Part shown: in pieces, positions 12,207-24,552 of the stretch | Layout: the number at the start of each line of letters is the position of its first letter | How positions within the stretch are numbered: the stretch's first letter is position 1 | From: Atherix ibis | Lineage: Eukaryota > Arthropoda > Insecta > Diptera > Athericidae | Assembly (NCBI GenBank): GCA_958298945.1 | Contig: OY282605.1 | Span: 26,142,811 to 26,206,810 of the forward strand | Direction of reading: 5' to 3' | DNA: 64,000 bases | Position numbers and translations under genes: made by a program | The notes under the pieces: model-generated | What the model was told of the DNA's origin: nothing | Databases searched by the model: none | Seen by the model: only the letters and a program-made list of their open reading frames with translations

Positions 12207-12208
12207 TA

Positions 12209-15059
12209 TAATTAAAATAAAAATCTATAAAAGTTTAAACCAAAAAAAAAAAAATGATAAGAATTTGTTCATTATTTTCGATAAGATATTCTCCCTTAGA
12301 CTAAAATGCACAATTGGCATACTCAGTTTTTGCAGATATAAAATATATTTTTCAGTTATTTATAGATTTTTATAGTCTCTTATATAACAATTTCACTTAT
12401 TGAAATATTCACCATACGATAAATGTATATAATTGAGTTATTAATCGCAATCATCTCTTCTAGCGGCAAACGTTTCTATAGCAAAATTATAAATTTTCTG
12501 GAGAGAGTTTCTATAATTTATTTCTCGTAGCTTAAGAATTTTTATTTTAAAATGACAAATTTTAATTTAATAAAAATTGATCTATAAAAGTATTTAAATA
12601 TCATAAATATGCACTGACATATTTTTACTTTCCAAACTTATAAATGGATAATCATAGATTATCAATTAAAACAAAATATTTTGCTATGAAATAAATGAGT
12701 TAAATTTAAATAAATCTCTAATATCTAAATATAAAAATCTGTTTTTGTGACCTGATCTAATTATTAAATAAAACTACTTTTGTATATAATTAGTAAATAA
12801 ATATCTTTTACTATTACAAGTACTTTTTATATTAGTAAAAACTAATAATCATGACATTTAATAATATTAAATTTTATTCAGATCTGATTTTTATAGTTGT
12901 TTTTTTTTATCAGTTACTATAAATAACTTGAAGGACATTGACAATAATTCCGAAATAATTTGTCAGACTTGATATTTTAATCCTAAAATAATTGCTTTCT
13001 TATTGATCGGTTAGTTAAAATATTAAATTTAGAAAGAAAAAAAATTATCTACCATATTTTTTCTTATAATAGATATTTAACTAAATTTAATTAATTCATT
13101 TTCAAGGATATATTTACTATAAAACCGTGTTAATGAGTTTGAATTTAATTTGTTTAAAGGTGCGCTACAAAATTGATCTTTTGCATAATAAAGATAAAAA
13201 ATCTGCATTTTAATAAGAAAAACAAAAAAAAAGAATCTGATTATCTATTCAAGAGTAGCTTGCTAATGCAATTTTATTGTTAAAAGGGAAACGTTGAAAA
13301 TTTCCAATTGTTATATGCCAAAGTGTGATAGAAAAAAATATTGTGAAAATAATATTATAGAAGGCATGAGTGATCGGATGATAAAAATTATCGAAAAAAA
13401 ATTCAAAGAACAGAATCTGGTTGGGGTCCGTTGTAACCTTCCTGCGAGGGCTCATTCAGCTGTGCATGATTACCCAACAATGTGTGTGTGTTTTTTTTTA
13501 AGGTAGCTGTGGCTGTGAATTACCAAGTGTTGGAGTCTTAAATAAGATGCAAAGTAGTTGCGCACCAATTTTGTGATACCATCAAGCTGAGATAGTCGGC
13601 AATTGTCGTTCTGTGGTACCACAATTCCAGATGCTCTTTGGCTACGTATTCAGTTCTAAGACTAAGAAGGGATATTAAGGTTTGAATATCTCAGTATCTC
13701 TTCTAAAGTCGTGCCTGATCTCAAAACATTACTTCTTTTGGATCACGCGTCGCATTGGAATATATTTGAAAAGTTGGTGCTACTTCGTTGAATGTGCGAA
13801 GTAATTTCTTTAAAATAAATTACAACCAAAGACCAATGAAACAATTAAGGCTATCATCTTAAGAAGCTGTGGGTGACTGCACATTCGAGTGCAGTCTCAT
13901 CAGTATTGGTTCTGCAGTGGAAGAGTGCTGAAAGTAGTGATCTCAAATCTGTATCAGCACCCATCACGCTTGCATACATTGTACCAGCTTTACTATCAGA
14001 ACTAAATCTTGGCAACTTAATATCTTAGCCTCTTAATGCACTCGCCTTAAGTCACGTAACTATCGAGATGAGCTTTTTGGTTAAGAGAAATCCATTTTCT
14101 TTTCAAGTAAAATCAAAAATTCCCTAAAACAAAAATTTATGTTTTTCATAAAAAAAATATTTTCTTCTCTTTAATATTCAATATGGTTTTTTTAATAAAA
14201 CTATTTACAAGAGTATGTGCGCTGAAGTGTTCTATAATTTTTTGCCAAAATTTTTACTCAGTTGGATCAGTGTCAATTTTAATTGCAAAATAAGGACTCT
14301 TTTTTTTATATTAAAAAAAATTATCCCTTAAAACTGCATGTATAAAAGTTACTTGAGGTGTTCGCTCGGACTCTGTTAACAAGAAAATCTTCTCTGATCA
14401 ATGATCGGGGTGGGATTCACTCAGAATTATCTTACCGACTACATATGGTTATAAGTTGATTGAACAATTTTGTTTCGCTAATTAGTGAGGATCACCGATC
14501 ACCTCTCGCCAATTAGCCATTTTATTACATGAAGCGCCAAGTGTATACGCAACACGTTCCTGTTTCTAATTTTGAATTAGTCGTAATTAGATTTTAATGT
14601 TTGCCAATAATTGAAAATTTCTGTTCCAATAATGTGATCGTATTTGCAAACTCTGTATTTGGAAACTTTAGCCAACTTCAAAAGAAGTGCCTTCAAAGAA
14701 GTTTTACTGATAAAGTTTCTCTTTGATTGTGTTGTAGTTTAGTTTTGTTATGTAGAAATTGGTCATTTATGAATAAATATCCAGTTGGTTTTTTTTTTTT
14801 TATAAATATCTATTAGTTATTAATAATTGAAATTATTTCAAATATTAAGTAAAATGCAAAATTCGAAAATGAGGTTAAATTTTTTGTCGTTTTGATATTA
14901 CGAGTATTAACGGATAATCCATTGGCGTAATTTGGATAGTTCAGCCATTTCATTGATAAGATGTTAAAAATATATATTATTTACGATAAAAAAAATTGCC
15001 ATTTTATAATAAAATTTATTAATGCATTAAAATTGTAAATTTTTCTTACAAAAGTGGTA
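12209..15059. other. Intergenic; AT-rich then more balanced sequence, no gene recognised
   Basis: Positions 12,290-12,345 carry a probable DD41D mariner scrap (minus strand, roughly LQKL...IVHFS). The part from 13,400 to 14,560 has higher GC content and lower repetitiveness than its surroundings, but no frame in it shows a motif I know. At 14,340-14,560 there are several TAATTA- or CAATTAG-like sites that would suit homeodomain binding; this is only suggestive. Confidence 0.4.
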
Positions 15060-15261
15060 GTTTCGCCATGTTTTGTGCGACGAGGATAAAAGTTTTCAGC
15101 AGCGATGAGGCTTATTTCTCACTTGGAGAATACATAAATAAGGAAAATTGTCATATATGAGTTTTCAAAAACTTAAAAGTAACTGCGAAAAAGCCTTTTT
15201 ATCTACGAAAATATTGTGCATTTTAGTCTAAAGTTTACATATCAAAAGGAAACGACAATTA
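15060..15261 (+). pseudogene. DD41D-type mariner fragment with intact first catalytic block
   Basis: At 15,095-15,160 the plus strand reads FSSDEAYFSLGEYINKENCHI, equivalent to the DD41D block FSDEAHF.L.GY.NKQNC.IW. A further piece at 15,190-15,235 reads KPFYLRKYCAF, the family's KPLHPQKVTVWC. Stops interrupt it. It ends exactly where the group-A mariner fragment begins (15,262). Confidence 0.72.
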
Positions 15262-15655
15262 CGACGGTCGTTCAATAAGTCCTTAGAAAAAGATAAAAAA
15301 AAACTGTTTTTAAAAATAAAAAAAATTTTATTTTTCAACATAATCTCTTTTTAGCTCTATACACTTTTCCAACCGTTTTTCCAAAATTTTTATCCCGTGG
15401 AAAAAATAGGATTTCCATTGAGCAATGACGTCCTCGTTAGAAGTGAACCGTCGTCCGCCAAGCCATTTCTTCAGATTGGGGAAAAGAAAATAGTCACTCG
15501 GAGCCAAATCTGGTGAATAAGCGGGATGCTGCAACAATTCCATTCTCAATTCCACAATTTTGGCCATGGAAACAGCGCAGGTGTGCACACGTGCATTGTC
15601 CTGATGCAAGAGGATTTTTTTCTTCTTCAGAAGAAGATTTTTTTCTTCTTCAAAA
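15262..15655 (-). mobile_element. Group-A mariner, 3' end only
   Basis: The right terminal repeat (CGACGGTCGTTCAATAAGTC, from 15,262, after TA) matches those of the two larger copies at 51.8 and 55.1 kb. Coding sequence on the minus strand, 15,609-15,328, gives MHQDNARVH (second Asp), YSPDLAPSDYFLF (third Asp) and the C-terminus ELKRDYVEK. A small in-frame deletion replaces part of VIAQ....SYF. Upstream of HQDN the element stops in a purine/pyrimidine repeat (GAAGAAG-type, 15,613-15,655), so about 70 percent of the element is missing. Confidence 0.9.
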
Positions 15656-18600
15656 AAAATTTGAAAATGAGATACATTTTTCTGTCGATTTTATATTATA
15701 AACGGATTATTCATTTTTCGGTTTGGAAAGTAAAGTAATATTATTTGAAAAGTTTTTTTTATTAAAAATATTATTGAAAAATAAAGTATTTTAGATCAAA
15801 ATTTGCCATTATAAAATGTGATTTTTTTATTTACCAACAAATATGATAAGTTGTCTTTTTTTTAAAAGTAGTTTTTCTGTTATGATAAGGCCAAAAGTTT
15901 TCATTAGCAATGAGGTTCATTTCTTTATTTTTTTTGTGTGGATATGTTAATACGCTAATTTTCCATATGTAAAAGTCAAAACGTTAATTGTGAGCATAAT
16001 ATCATAATGATTATCATTTCTTTTTATATGAGCTTGAGGATTTTAATTTAAACTAAATATCTTATCAACAAAATAGTATTACAAGCCGAACAACATAATA
16101 AAGTGTGGCTTTTGTGCACGACAAATTTCAAGAACCTATATTTAATTTTACTTTACAACGTACAACTTGGATAATTCCTGTTATAATTCTTTTAAAATAG
16201 AAATTTGATCGATAAATTTCTAGTATAGATTTGTTGAATGAAAAATTTAAAATTCCTCCTTCTTCCAGTAGTTAAAAGTCATAATCTGTTCATATACGGA
16301 AATAAAATCCTTTTGGATAATCTTAATGTCCATAAATAATAATCCAGTTGGCTGGCGGCGGTAGAGACTAGTTTTTCGATTTGCACAAAATATGTCAAAG
16401 CAAATTGTCAACCAGCAGAAAAGACATGAAATTATTTACGGCATCATCCATAAATTGTTCCCATAAATAAATTTCACCGAAAACAATCTTGTTTATAGCT
16501 GATATTGTATGTAGGAATAGTCATGCTACCGTTCGATTGTGAAGTTCTGGGTTAGTATTTTGTATAGAGTTGGCCCAAAGACAGGTCGGAATTTTCTATT
16601 TGGAGATTTCAGAAAATAACTGCACTATTGTCCAAAGGAATTGTTTAAACAATCGGCAATCGCGGCATCAAGAGTTCGGGTCTATACGCTGGTACCAGTT
16701 CTTCAACGGGGATGAGTGATATTGTGAAGCCGCTATGATACTATGATCCCAGGATGGCACGACGCCATGCATTTCGATCAACTACATTCGTACACACGTG
16801 TCTAGCGACATGGAGGAGAACATGCAGGAAGCTCCTACACGGGGATCGACTCCGAGAACAGTATTCATGCGATCATCGGCCATCGACGTTCACCGAGACC
16901 AGATGAGATGACAAGCAATAGAAAGACAGTAAAGAACACAGGCGCCGACTCCGGTGCATATCGGTGACTTCCATGCGGACGGACGTCTTCACCAGAATCT
17001 GCATTGATAAATGGTGTTATAGTGCATTCCCTACATTAACATCGGATATCAACTACATACTACGAGTAGTATCGGAACCAGCAGGCTAGACAAGACTAGA
17101 CTAGACTGAGCCGAGCTAAACATTTCTGCGACGACAATCAGAGTAAAGATTTCGAAAGTTGAGCTGTCGGAACTATGTGAAAATTTGTTATTGTACCGAA
17201 TGCTAATACACGCTTCATCTACCCAATCCGAATATCATCTTTTCGATAGTAGTCTATAAAATATGAACTCGGTAGAAAGTTGTTAAAAACTATTTTAAAA
17301 CCTGTGCAAAAAAAAAAAACTACCAATTTGATTAAAGGTAAACATGCAAATCTGACCAGACTGATTACGAGGCTTTTAATAATATTAAAATTATTCTAAT
17401 TTTGAGAAGAAAAAAACCAAAAGTGAGTGTATTCTAAAATTTAGAAACCGCACTTGTAAAAAGTGAATTTTCTTTAAAAAAAAAAATGTTTTCCATATAA
17501 GAGAGTTGAATGGTGTTCGGTTGTTCCATTTCAGTTTGTAACTAATAAGCCGTGATTCCATCAGTTGACATTTTATCTGATACAGACTCCAATTTACTTA
17601 ATAATTGTAATCATAGTGACACAAATTATTGCTAATAATAGCATTTATTTGATTTAAGCCACACGAAGGAGCAGTAACTGTTGTCACCGTAAACCTGAAG
17701 AGGAATTTGAAGCAATTTCTTTGCAAAAAAAAAACTAAAAAACAGAAGCATTAGTTTTAGTTGATAATGAATTCGAAAGGAGCCATTGGCTAAGGAATCC
17801 ATCCGGACAGTTGCGATCATTTACATGATTTCAATTATGTGAGAAATTATTCTCATGAAATCCCCTTCGGAATGGCCAGCATAGAAAGTGCTACTCAAAT
17901 CGGGAGCAAATTGTTTAGTTAGCATAACTCCACCATCAACAATTCAAGTCGCGCAAATGAGATGATATGAAAAGATTCTGTTAAATTGTATGCCAGAAGC
18001 ATACGATTCAGTGTTTCGGTATTACTAACTATGAGTATGCATTTCTTCCAACACTTTATATATCAGCGCATAAATGAGATGCTCTGACTTATTTGAAGAG
18101 ATCTAAAAAGTGCCGATAGTCCCTAGCGATGAGCTTAGAACTTCAGCATTCGTGCTGGTGGTTATTCGGCATCTTTGAAGTCGATGCAATTTCTTTTCCT
18201 AAACAATTCGCATTGTAGAATAATGAGGGACAGTCACTGGTCTCGGTTATCCTGTACTGTAAATAGCTCTTGTTTGTAGAGCATGAGGTTCACTTAAACG
18301 ATTAAAGGCCACACCAAGGTTCCGGATGGTTCCATGGTTGATTTTTGTATGCCAACTAATGTTGGCGGAACTTTTATGGTGGAAAGTTGTCATCATACTT
18401 GTTTCGATCGGTAAAAAAAAAATACTGTGGAATTTTTCAAATGACATTTTTTCAAATGTAACTGAGATCAAAATTGTTTCATATTAAATGAATCAAGAAT
18501 AACCTTTCTTCTCACAGATACTAATCTTTTCCATTTTAATGGTAGAAGCGGAGCACAGTTCCGACGGCAACTACCAAACTATGTGTACAGGGTCTACAAA

Positions 18601-18755
18601 TTAAAACTCTTTTTTAATTTGTTATAGTTGAAAAAAAAATAAATTCAATTCGATGAATTTTTGGGTGTTGGCACGGAAGTAGAAGGTATTAAAATTTGGA
18701 TTGAAAATAAAAATTTCATGGCCAGTAACACATAGCTTTGCTAGGCATTCTTTTT
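15656..18755. other. Intergenic; no gene recognised, possible mariner scrap at 15,890-15,960
   Basis: At 15,891-15,924 the plus strand reads KVFISNEVHFF, resembling the DD41D first-Asp block with Asp changed to Asn. The interval 16,300-17,230 is relatively GC-rich with short direct repeats (for example AGACTAGACTAG around 17,090-17,105) but encodes nothing recognisable on either strand. The part from 17,500 to 18,750 is also unassigned. It may hold old retroelement sequence, but I cannot show it. Confidence 0.4.
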
Positions 18756-19262
18756 TGTTGTTGTTGTGAGGTTTTGGAGACCAGAGTTAGAGGCCATTCT
18801 GTAGCGCCAAGACCATAAGGCTATTTGGCGAATTCATCTTACGTGTAGGTTGACATTGCTAGCTTTCCTAATGAAACTGTTCGATGGTTATGAAGCACAT
18901 TTAGATGATTAAGAAGGTCAAAAAGAGAGCTTGGAAAAATAATTGTTGGATCTATGAGCTACACAATGGAAGGAGTCCTATTCAAAGAGAAATTCTGGGT
19001 TAAGATACAATCACTTAAAATTTGGGAAATGGTGAGTTGAACGACACAGAAATGGCATGATGGACAAGGTTGGTTACCAAAGAGGAAATCATTGGTTAGT
19101 GCGGTAGGGCAGGTTAGGAATCACAGTGAACACAGGGTTAGGAATCACCCCACAGTGAATACAGCATGGTGGAAAACCTCACCCGTAAACAATTAGGCAA
19201 TTCATGACCCAGGATGGCAACATGATAGGGAACGCAATGCAATTCGACGTTTCTATTGTTTA
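18756..19262 (-). pseudogene. I-like non-LTR retrotransposon 3' end (RNase H end, zinc-binding tail, 3' UTR)
   Basis: On the minus strand, about 19,245-19,200 reads VPYHVAILGHE, resembling the end of retroelement RNase H (P-S-H-V-G-I-P-G-N-E). Around 19,090-18,905 it reads FLFGNQPCPSCHFCVVQLTISQILSDC, the Cys-rich C-terminal motif that follows RNase H in I-group elements, then a conserved stretch FSLNRTPSI...DPTIIFPSSLFDLLNHLNV. The 3' untranslated part (18,833-18,786) matches that of the copy at the right window edge. The element ends in a (CAA)n tail (18,756-18,767 on the plus strand as TTG repeats). A local duplication of about 25 bp lies at 19,112-19,164. Confidence 0.78.
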
Positions 19263-19339
19263 ATATAGGGTTTTCTAAAAGGAGTGTTTGGAAACACACT
19301 TATTGTTAAGGAAATTCAAATGTTTTTCATTTAATATGA

Positions 19340-19990
19340 AGTACAATCGATACAATTAAGTTCTGAATAAAACATAATTCAAATGGCCTCCACGACTTCT
19401 TTTGCAGGAACGAATTCGATGAACCCAATTTTCGAGCATTTTTTCCACTAAATCAAGTCGTATGTCATGAATAGCACTTTCAATATTAAAAGCTTGAAGA
19501 GAATTTGGTTTATTGCTAAAGACCAATGACTTCAAATAACCCCACAAGAAATAGGCGAATGGTGTTAAATCACAACTTCTTGAAGGCCATTCAATATCAC
19601 AATTTCTTGAAATAATCGAATCTCCAAACTTTTCTCGCAATAATTCGGTTGTTGTGTGGCACGTAGCCCTGTCTTGTTGGAACCAGATAATGTTAAGATC
19701 AACTTCTTCCAATTTCGGCCATAAAAAGTTGGTTATCATCGATCTATACCGCTCTCCATTGACAGTAACGATGTTACCAGCTTCATTTCGAAAGAAGTAC
19801 GGACCGATGATTCCACCAGACCAAAAACTACACCAAACTGTCAATTTAGGTGAATGTAATGGGTGATCATGAATAATTTGTGGATTTTCTTCGCACCAGA
19901 ATTAACAGTTTTGTTTATTTTCCGCACCACTCAGATGAAAGTGAGCGCACGAAAAGTTGCAATTGGAGAACGATTATTTTGATAATAAAA
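19340..19990 (-). pseudogene. DD41D-type (rosa-like) mariner transposase, best-preserved copy
   Basis: The long frame 19,844-19,356 gives LTVWCSFWSGGIIGPYFF, VTVNGERYRSMI, WFQQDRATCHTT (second Asp), WPSRSCDLTP and YFLWGYLKSLVF, and ends RSCKRSRGGHL. Upstream, in frame, 19,980-19,850 holds AHFHLSG then NKQNC*FWCEENPQIIHDHPLHSPK, with one ochre stop. The family has 41 residues between the second and third Asp, with the third in DLTPLD. Here a small deletion shortens the spacing to 38, the third Asp is Ala (TPFA), and the first Asp block (SDEAHF) has lost Asp-Glu. The enzyme would therefore be inactive. No helix-turn-helix region was found. Assignment to DD41D rests on the spacing and motif. Confidence 0.85.
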
Positions 19991-20280
19991 TTGAATAATT
20001 TTTAAACGTTGTTCTTACGTAAATCTCTTTATGATAAAATTGTAAACATTACTTAATACAATGGAAAAAAATGGCAGATCATGACATATTACAAATGGCC
20101 GAAACTTCACTTAGAAATCATATCATTTTTATTGGAAAATCCTATATATTGCTACTAGGCATGCTTGTCGTTAGCTTTATCTGTAAATTGCGGGGGGTAG
20201 GGGGATTATTCAAAATGTTTGCAGAGTTGTGCTCTCACACCTACCATAACCAGAAAAAAATAATCCAGAACATATAGGCG

Positions 20281-20411
20281 ATAATGGAGACACCGAAGGC
20301 GAATAGAGAAAAAACTGGAAAAAAATACGAGAAGGAAAAAAAAACAACGAAAAAAATCTAGGAAAAGGGAGGAACTAAAAAAAAAAAAATTGCCCAAGAA
20401 AACCAAATAAA
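20281..20411 (+). repeat. Polypurine-biased tract
   Basis: About 130 bases consist almost entirely of A and G on the plus strand (GAGAAAAAACTGG, GAGAAGGAAAAA, GGAAAAGGGAGG and A runs), with very few pyrimidines. It is low-complexity sequence and encodes nothing. Confidence 0.75.
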
Positions 20412-20594
20412 TGAAACCGGGTGAAGCCGCCCGTCGGCATTGATGGTTGAGACTTCGATGTCTCTTCTCTTACTGGTCTTTCTCCGAATTCACCCACCCT
20501 TGGGTAGTCCTTGGACAAATAATTTTTAGTGCATTCTACTCTCGAACCTAGAGGTTTAACCTAGTACTGGGGTACCCGTAGCGAGGAGGGACCT
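20412..20594. other. GC-richer unassigned segment, possible retrotransposon end
   Basis: An abrupt rise in GC content begins at about 20,415 (CCGGGTGAAGCCGCCCGTCGG) and ends near 20,595, where reverse transcriptase coding sequence starts. The sharp edges suggest a separate inserted segment, perhaps a retrotransposon UTR. No coding motif was found. Confidence 0.35.
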
Positions 20595-20972
20595 TAAATA
20601 AAACTTTGGAAATTGCAGCCAGTCCTACGCTCTGGCTATTTTTACAACCTAAAATCCTATCTCTCAGGATAATGTTTTGCAGGTATTGAGAATTCTGATA
20701 TTTATCCTATCTTCGCCGGTGTCCCTCAGGGAAGAATGCTAAGTCCAATTCTTTACAATATTTACAATCATGATATTCCTTGTCACAGTGATATTATTAA
20801 CGCAACATATACTGACAATTTAGCTACTTTTACACTTCTTAAAGATCATTCTACTGTATTCAATATCCTACAGAACCATAAACACTCCTAAAAAATATGG
20901 TTCAAAAGGTGAAGTATTGGAGTAAATGAGCAAAAATCTGTTCATATTATTTTTATACTTTGCCGAGAATAT
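20595..20972 (+). pseudogene. Jockey-type reverse transcriptase fragment, 5' portion of a split copy
   Basis: The plus strand reads LRSGYFYNLKSYLSG then IENSDIYPIFAGVPQGRMLSPILYNIY.HDIP, the canonical GVPQG block. The polymerase box follows as ATYTDNLATF, where active enzymes have YADD, so the second catalytic Asp is Asn. The piece ends near VNEQKSVHIIF...CRE, which aligns with the region after the palm in the copy at 1.2 kb. The continuation lies at 21,885, beyond a mariner. Confidence 0.85.
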
Positions 20973-20974
20973 AT

Positions 20975-21880
20975 TCGCTATATTTTATGGTTTTACTTCC
21001 GTAAAAGAAAGAACGCGCATCAAGCTTGTGAAAAGTTGAGTAAAGTTGATGGTGACAATACTCTTCTACCAACTATTGCTCACGAAATTCCGTTTTGGTG
21101 ATTTTGATCTCAACAACAGTCCTTTTTCAGAAAAGCTACCCGAAGTTGATGATGACAAAATGAAGGCATGAATTGAGCAAAACCAGCATTATACAACGTG
21201 ATAGAATGCAAAAATATTGAACGTCCATTATTCAACCGTTTGCGACCACCTGAAGAAGCTTGGATACATAAGCAAGCTCGATGGTTGGGTTCCTCATGCA
21301 CTCAAAGAAGTTCTTTTACTGGCACGCATAAACATATGATTACACGTGACGAAAATGATCCTTTTTCGAAGCGATTGATAACTGGTGATAAAAAGTTGAT
21401 TCTTTTAAATAAGGTGGAATGAAAACGGTCTTCGTCCCGGCGTGGTGTTTCGCCTCAAGCGACTTTGAAAGGGGACATTCAACAGAGGAAGGTTACTCTC
21501 GCTGTGTGGTGATATTTTAAAGATGTCGCGTTTTTCGAAGTTTCTACTAAGGAACCAAACATTCAGTCGAGAAGTGTACTATCGGTAATTGCACAGTTTG
21601 AAGTAATCCATCTTCCAGAAATGTCCGGAGCTCGTTAATCATGAAGGATTAACCCCGCCAAAAAATATTTTAATTAGATAGAATGTGTTGCCACACCCAC
21701 CATACTCGCTTGACTTTGCGCCGTCAGACTTTCACTTCCTTGACTCTCTTCAAAACTCCTTGTTGAGGCTGTATATCAGCACCTTTGCCTACAGAGACAT
21801 GTCTTCTATGACCGAGGAATTATGAAAGATGTCTAACGGTTATCGGGAAAAATGGACAATGCAGCATTGATTGAACTTTG
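20975..21880 (+). mobile_element. Mellifera-type mariner, heavily decayed, inserted in a Jockey copy
   Basis: Plus-strand pieces in order: HQACEKLSKVDGDN and, after a frameshift, TKFRFGDFDLNN with EVDDDKMKA (first helix-turn-helix and linker, 21,010-21,180); DENDPFSKRLITGDKKL (first catalytic block, 21,345-21,400, Asp kept); a degraded middle; VATPTILA.L region with PPYSLDFAPSDFH (third Asp, 21,690-21,735); and RGIMK..RLSGKM (21,815-21,860). At least six stops or frameshifts are present and terminal repeats are no longer recognisable. It lies between two parts of one reverse transcriptase (20,595-20,972 and 21,885-22,020). Confidence 0.82.
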
Positions 21881-21884
21881 TTGT

Positions 21885-22020
21885 TTTTAAAATGCATCAT
21901 CTCTTTCCAAATATTACTATACGAAACGGTCCTGAAACCGATATGGACATATGGACTCGAATTTTGTAGTTCGACTAAGCGTACCAAACCGCACAATCCC
22001 GAATTCTCTGAAATATTGTC
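21885..22020 (+). pseudogene. Jockey-type reverse transcriptase fragment, 3' portion of the split copy
   Basis: The plus strand reads LLYETVLKPIWTYGLEFCSSTKR, matching LIYNTLLKPIWTYGLELWGSTK in the copy at 0.9 kb. About 75 residues expected between this and the 5' portion are missing, lost at or after the mariner insertion. Confidence 0.82.
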
Positions 22021-24215
22021 AATAACTTCTTTTATGTACCAAATATTTTTATCCATCATTGAAATTGTGTGTAAAAAAGAATTTTAGACATTCTGAAATT
22101 AAGTTCGACAGGAAATAAATGAATTTTTTATTTGATCTTTTAACAAAAACGTAAATTCTGTGATAATCCAAACGTCATGCCATTTAACTGAGAATGTAGG
22201 CAAAATTTTCGGAAAATTTACTGGCAATTATAGTTGGTCCTGTTGGTAACAGAAACTGTTCCGGCTAAGGGGCAATAGATCAGGATTTGTGGCGATAAAT
22301 CACCAACGCTAAGCTCCTATGATTTGGTTACCCAATGTGAATAGGTCACCATGATCCTATTAGCAGAATCCGAACGGTAAATCGCGCGCGACAATTACAA
22401 TAACTGAAATCGGATGGAGCCTGAGGCTCGCCAGCATGCGTTGAGTGCATTGAAGTCTAATTGAATAATTCCTGAAGCGATTGAGACCTTTGTGCGAACA
22501 CCTTTGCTGTGCTACTCGTAACAAACAGTCGCGAAGATGTTTTGACTTTTTAATTTATGTTTTGACATGGAATCGAGAAGAACATGGCGATCACGATAAA
22601 TTACTTGTATACCGTGGTGAATGCGGCAACGTAAAGGTGTCCGTCTCCCAAATAGCTGGGGAACCGTTGTCCAGTTTTCGAATCCGCTTTCAAATGTGCA
22701 CGTATGCATGTAGATACGCACAGATTCAATCCGCTGTACAGAATTTCTGTACAGAAATTGCGAATAACTTCGTATTAAATATCAAATAGGAAAAATAAAA
22801 AATACTTTCATGAAACTACCAATTATACTGTGAGGCTCATTGAATCTTGACAATTTGCTCGGTGCGGTTATCGGAACATTGCGGAAGGTGGTTGGTTGTT
22901 GGTGATTGGTGGTGGTTGCCTTGCCTCTGTTTATTGCTACAATAGCACAAGAAGCTGCGTAATGGTTAGAACGAGGCTGAAGGCCAAAGTAACTGCCTCG
23001 TGAAGGCGAAAAAGAAGCTCCAAGAAATGACTGCATAATGCAAAAATATAAATGACCACGGCTGCCAAGTATTGTTCGCGTTGCAATAAAGAAAGAATTT
23101 GTCGCCAGGTACGAGTAATTCAGAAATTTATGTCTGTTGCGCAATAGAAATGCAGTGCAGTGCATCTACGAGTGTAGATGCAAACGTTTGCATAGAGAGA
23201 AGAAAGTGCTGGATCTGAGACATCTTCGATAAGCAAAGAAGCCCTTATGCGATTATAGATGAACCCAAACCGTAATATAATGCCATACTATATGAACGGC
23301 ACGAAAAATTATTTCTTCATTGTATGCAGAACATGGATGGCTGTTTGGTGGCATATTTCATAAGAGCTTCCCCATTTTATTCATTCTCCCTCTACCCCAC
23401 TTGGTCTATCAGTTCAATGATTCTGGTACGAATCTGTAATTCTACATTTTCTGTGGTACAGATGGGTTCGGTCTACTGTTTTTCTGACCATATCTGGGTG
23501 ATTTTTCTTTCTTATAAACGCGCGTTCATGGAAGTCAGAATTTTGTCTAACTGAATCGAATCTTGTGGGAATCAGTCGTTTCTGTTATTATTTATGTACT
23601 GTTCAAGTTCTTCTGCTTAGCTATACTCGTTGGACTGTAGAAGCATTACATTAATTCTAAGATCTTGAAAGCGTAGACTTGCTCTTACTTATCGTTATCG
23701 GCTAGCAAGATTTGAATAGTGGCATATGTTTATAGCCCAATTCAAACCAATTCAAACTATTTCAAACCATTTCAGGCCAATTGATTACGGTTAAGGATTA
23801 TCTCCTTTTGATATTTACTACTATTATAACCTCAAAATGCTATATTATTTCACTGAGGGATTAGTTAATACCGTAAATGGAATATCCTCTTTAGTTTATT
23901 TTATAGGAAATAGATACTGAATTTATTTATTAATTAATTAATTTTTTAACATTTTTTTTTAAAGAAATTTCCATTTAAAAACTTTATATTTTTATAGGAA
24001 TTTCTTCTTGTGCTAAAATTGTATTTTTGGGTAAATTTTTTTTGAAATCGTAGACTTTACACTAAAGAGTAATCCAATTTGAATTATGAAAAATAAAGTT
24101 TCATCAAATATACTGTAGATTTAGACATAAAATAATATTTAAATTCATTATATTGATCAAAGCGTGCCATTATGTATTAATTATAATTTTTTTTCAAGCA
24201 ATTATTCCAAAATTT
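22021..24215. other. Intergenic, moderately GC-rich in part; no gene recognised
   Basis: The interval 22,160-23,560 has a more balanced composition than its surroundings but holds only short frames without motifs. A four-unit degenerate tandem repeat of about 10 bp (AATTCAAACC-like) lies at 23,738-23,780. The rest is AT-rich. Confidence 0.4.
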
Positions 24216-24545
24216 CTTGCACGATTCGATTCTTTTGCAAAAAAATTTCATGAATTTTTTGTACATTTCGGTTTGTAATTCTTACACTACTTTTCAGATG
24301 TTAGTTTTCAAATATTCCCACATTCAAAAAAAAATTTCCATATAAATATGATTTTTTAAATAATTTTATAATAAAAAAATCCTACAGCGTCAAATTGCTT
24401 GATCTTGAAAGCTAATTGACATCATCAAAATACGAAATTATGAGTCTTGTCAACATTTTACGTAATAAAAACAAAACTTGCCTGGTTGCGTGATTTATTT
24501 TAGTATTTTGTCAAAAATGTATATAGTCTTTTTTTTTAAATATAA
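24216..24545 (-). pseudogene. DD41D-type mariner, C-terminal part (split by an R1-like copy)
   Basis: On the minus strand, 24,420-24,360 preserves the signature block before the third Asp (roughly LA..RSSNLTL, from a DNA block shared with copies at 10.8, 31.5 and 48.7 kb, core GCGTCAAATTGCTTGATCTT on the plus strand). The C-terminal flank at 24,216-24,260 matches the copy at 31.4 kb. The upstream half of the same copy appears at 25,140-25,335. Confidence 0.62.
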
Positions 24546-24552
24546 TCTGAAC

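Noticed and set aside
13249..14560. Possible copia-like or hAT-like coding remains in the GC-richer interval
   Set aside because: I tried parts of both strands and could not recover a convincing motif, so no element is called.
22481..22789. Open frame of 102 codons on the plus strand
   Set aside because: Composition is unremarkable, no domain is seen, and an equally open frame lies on the minus strand.
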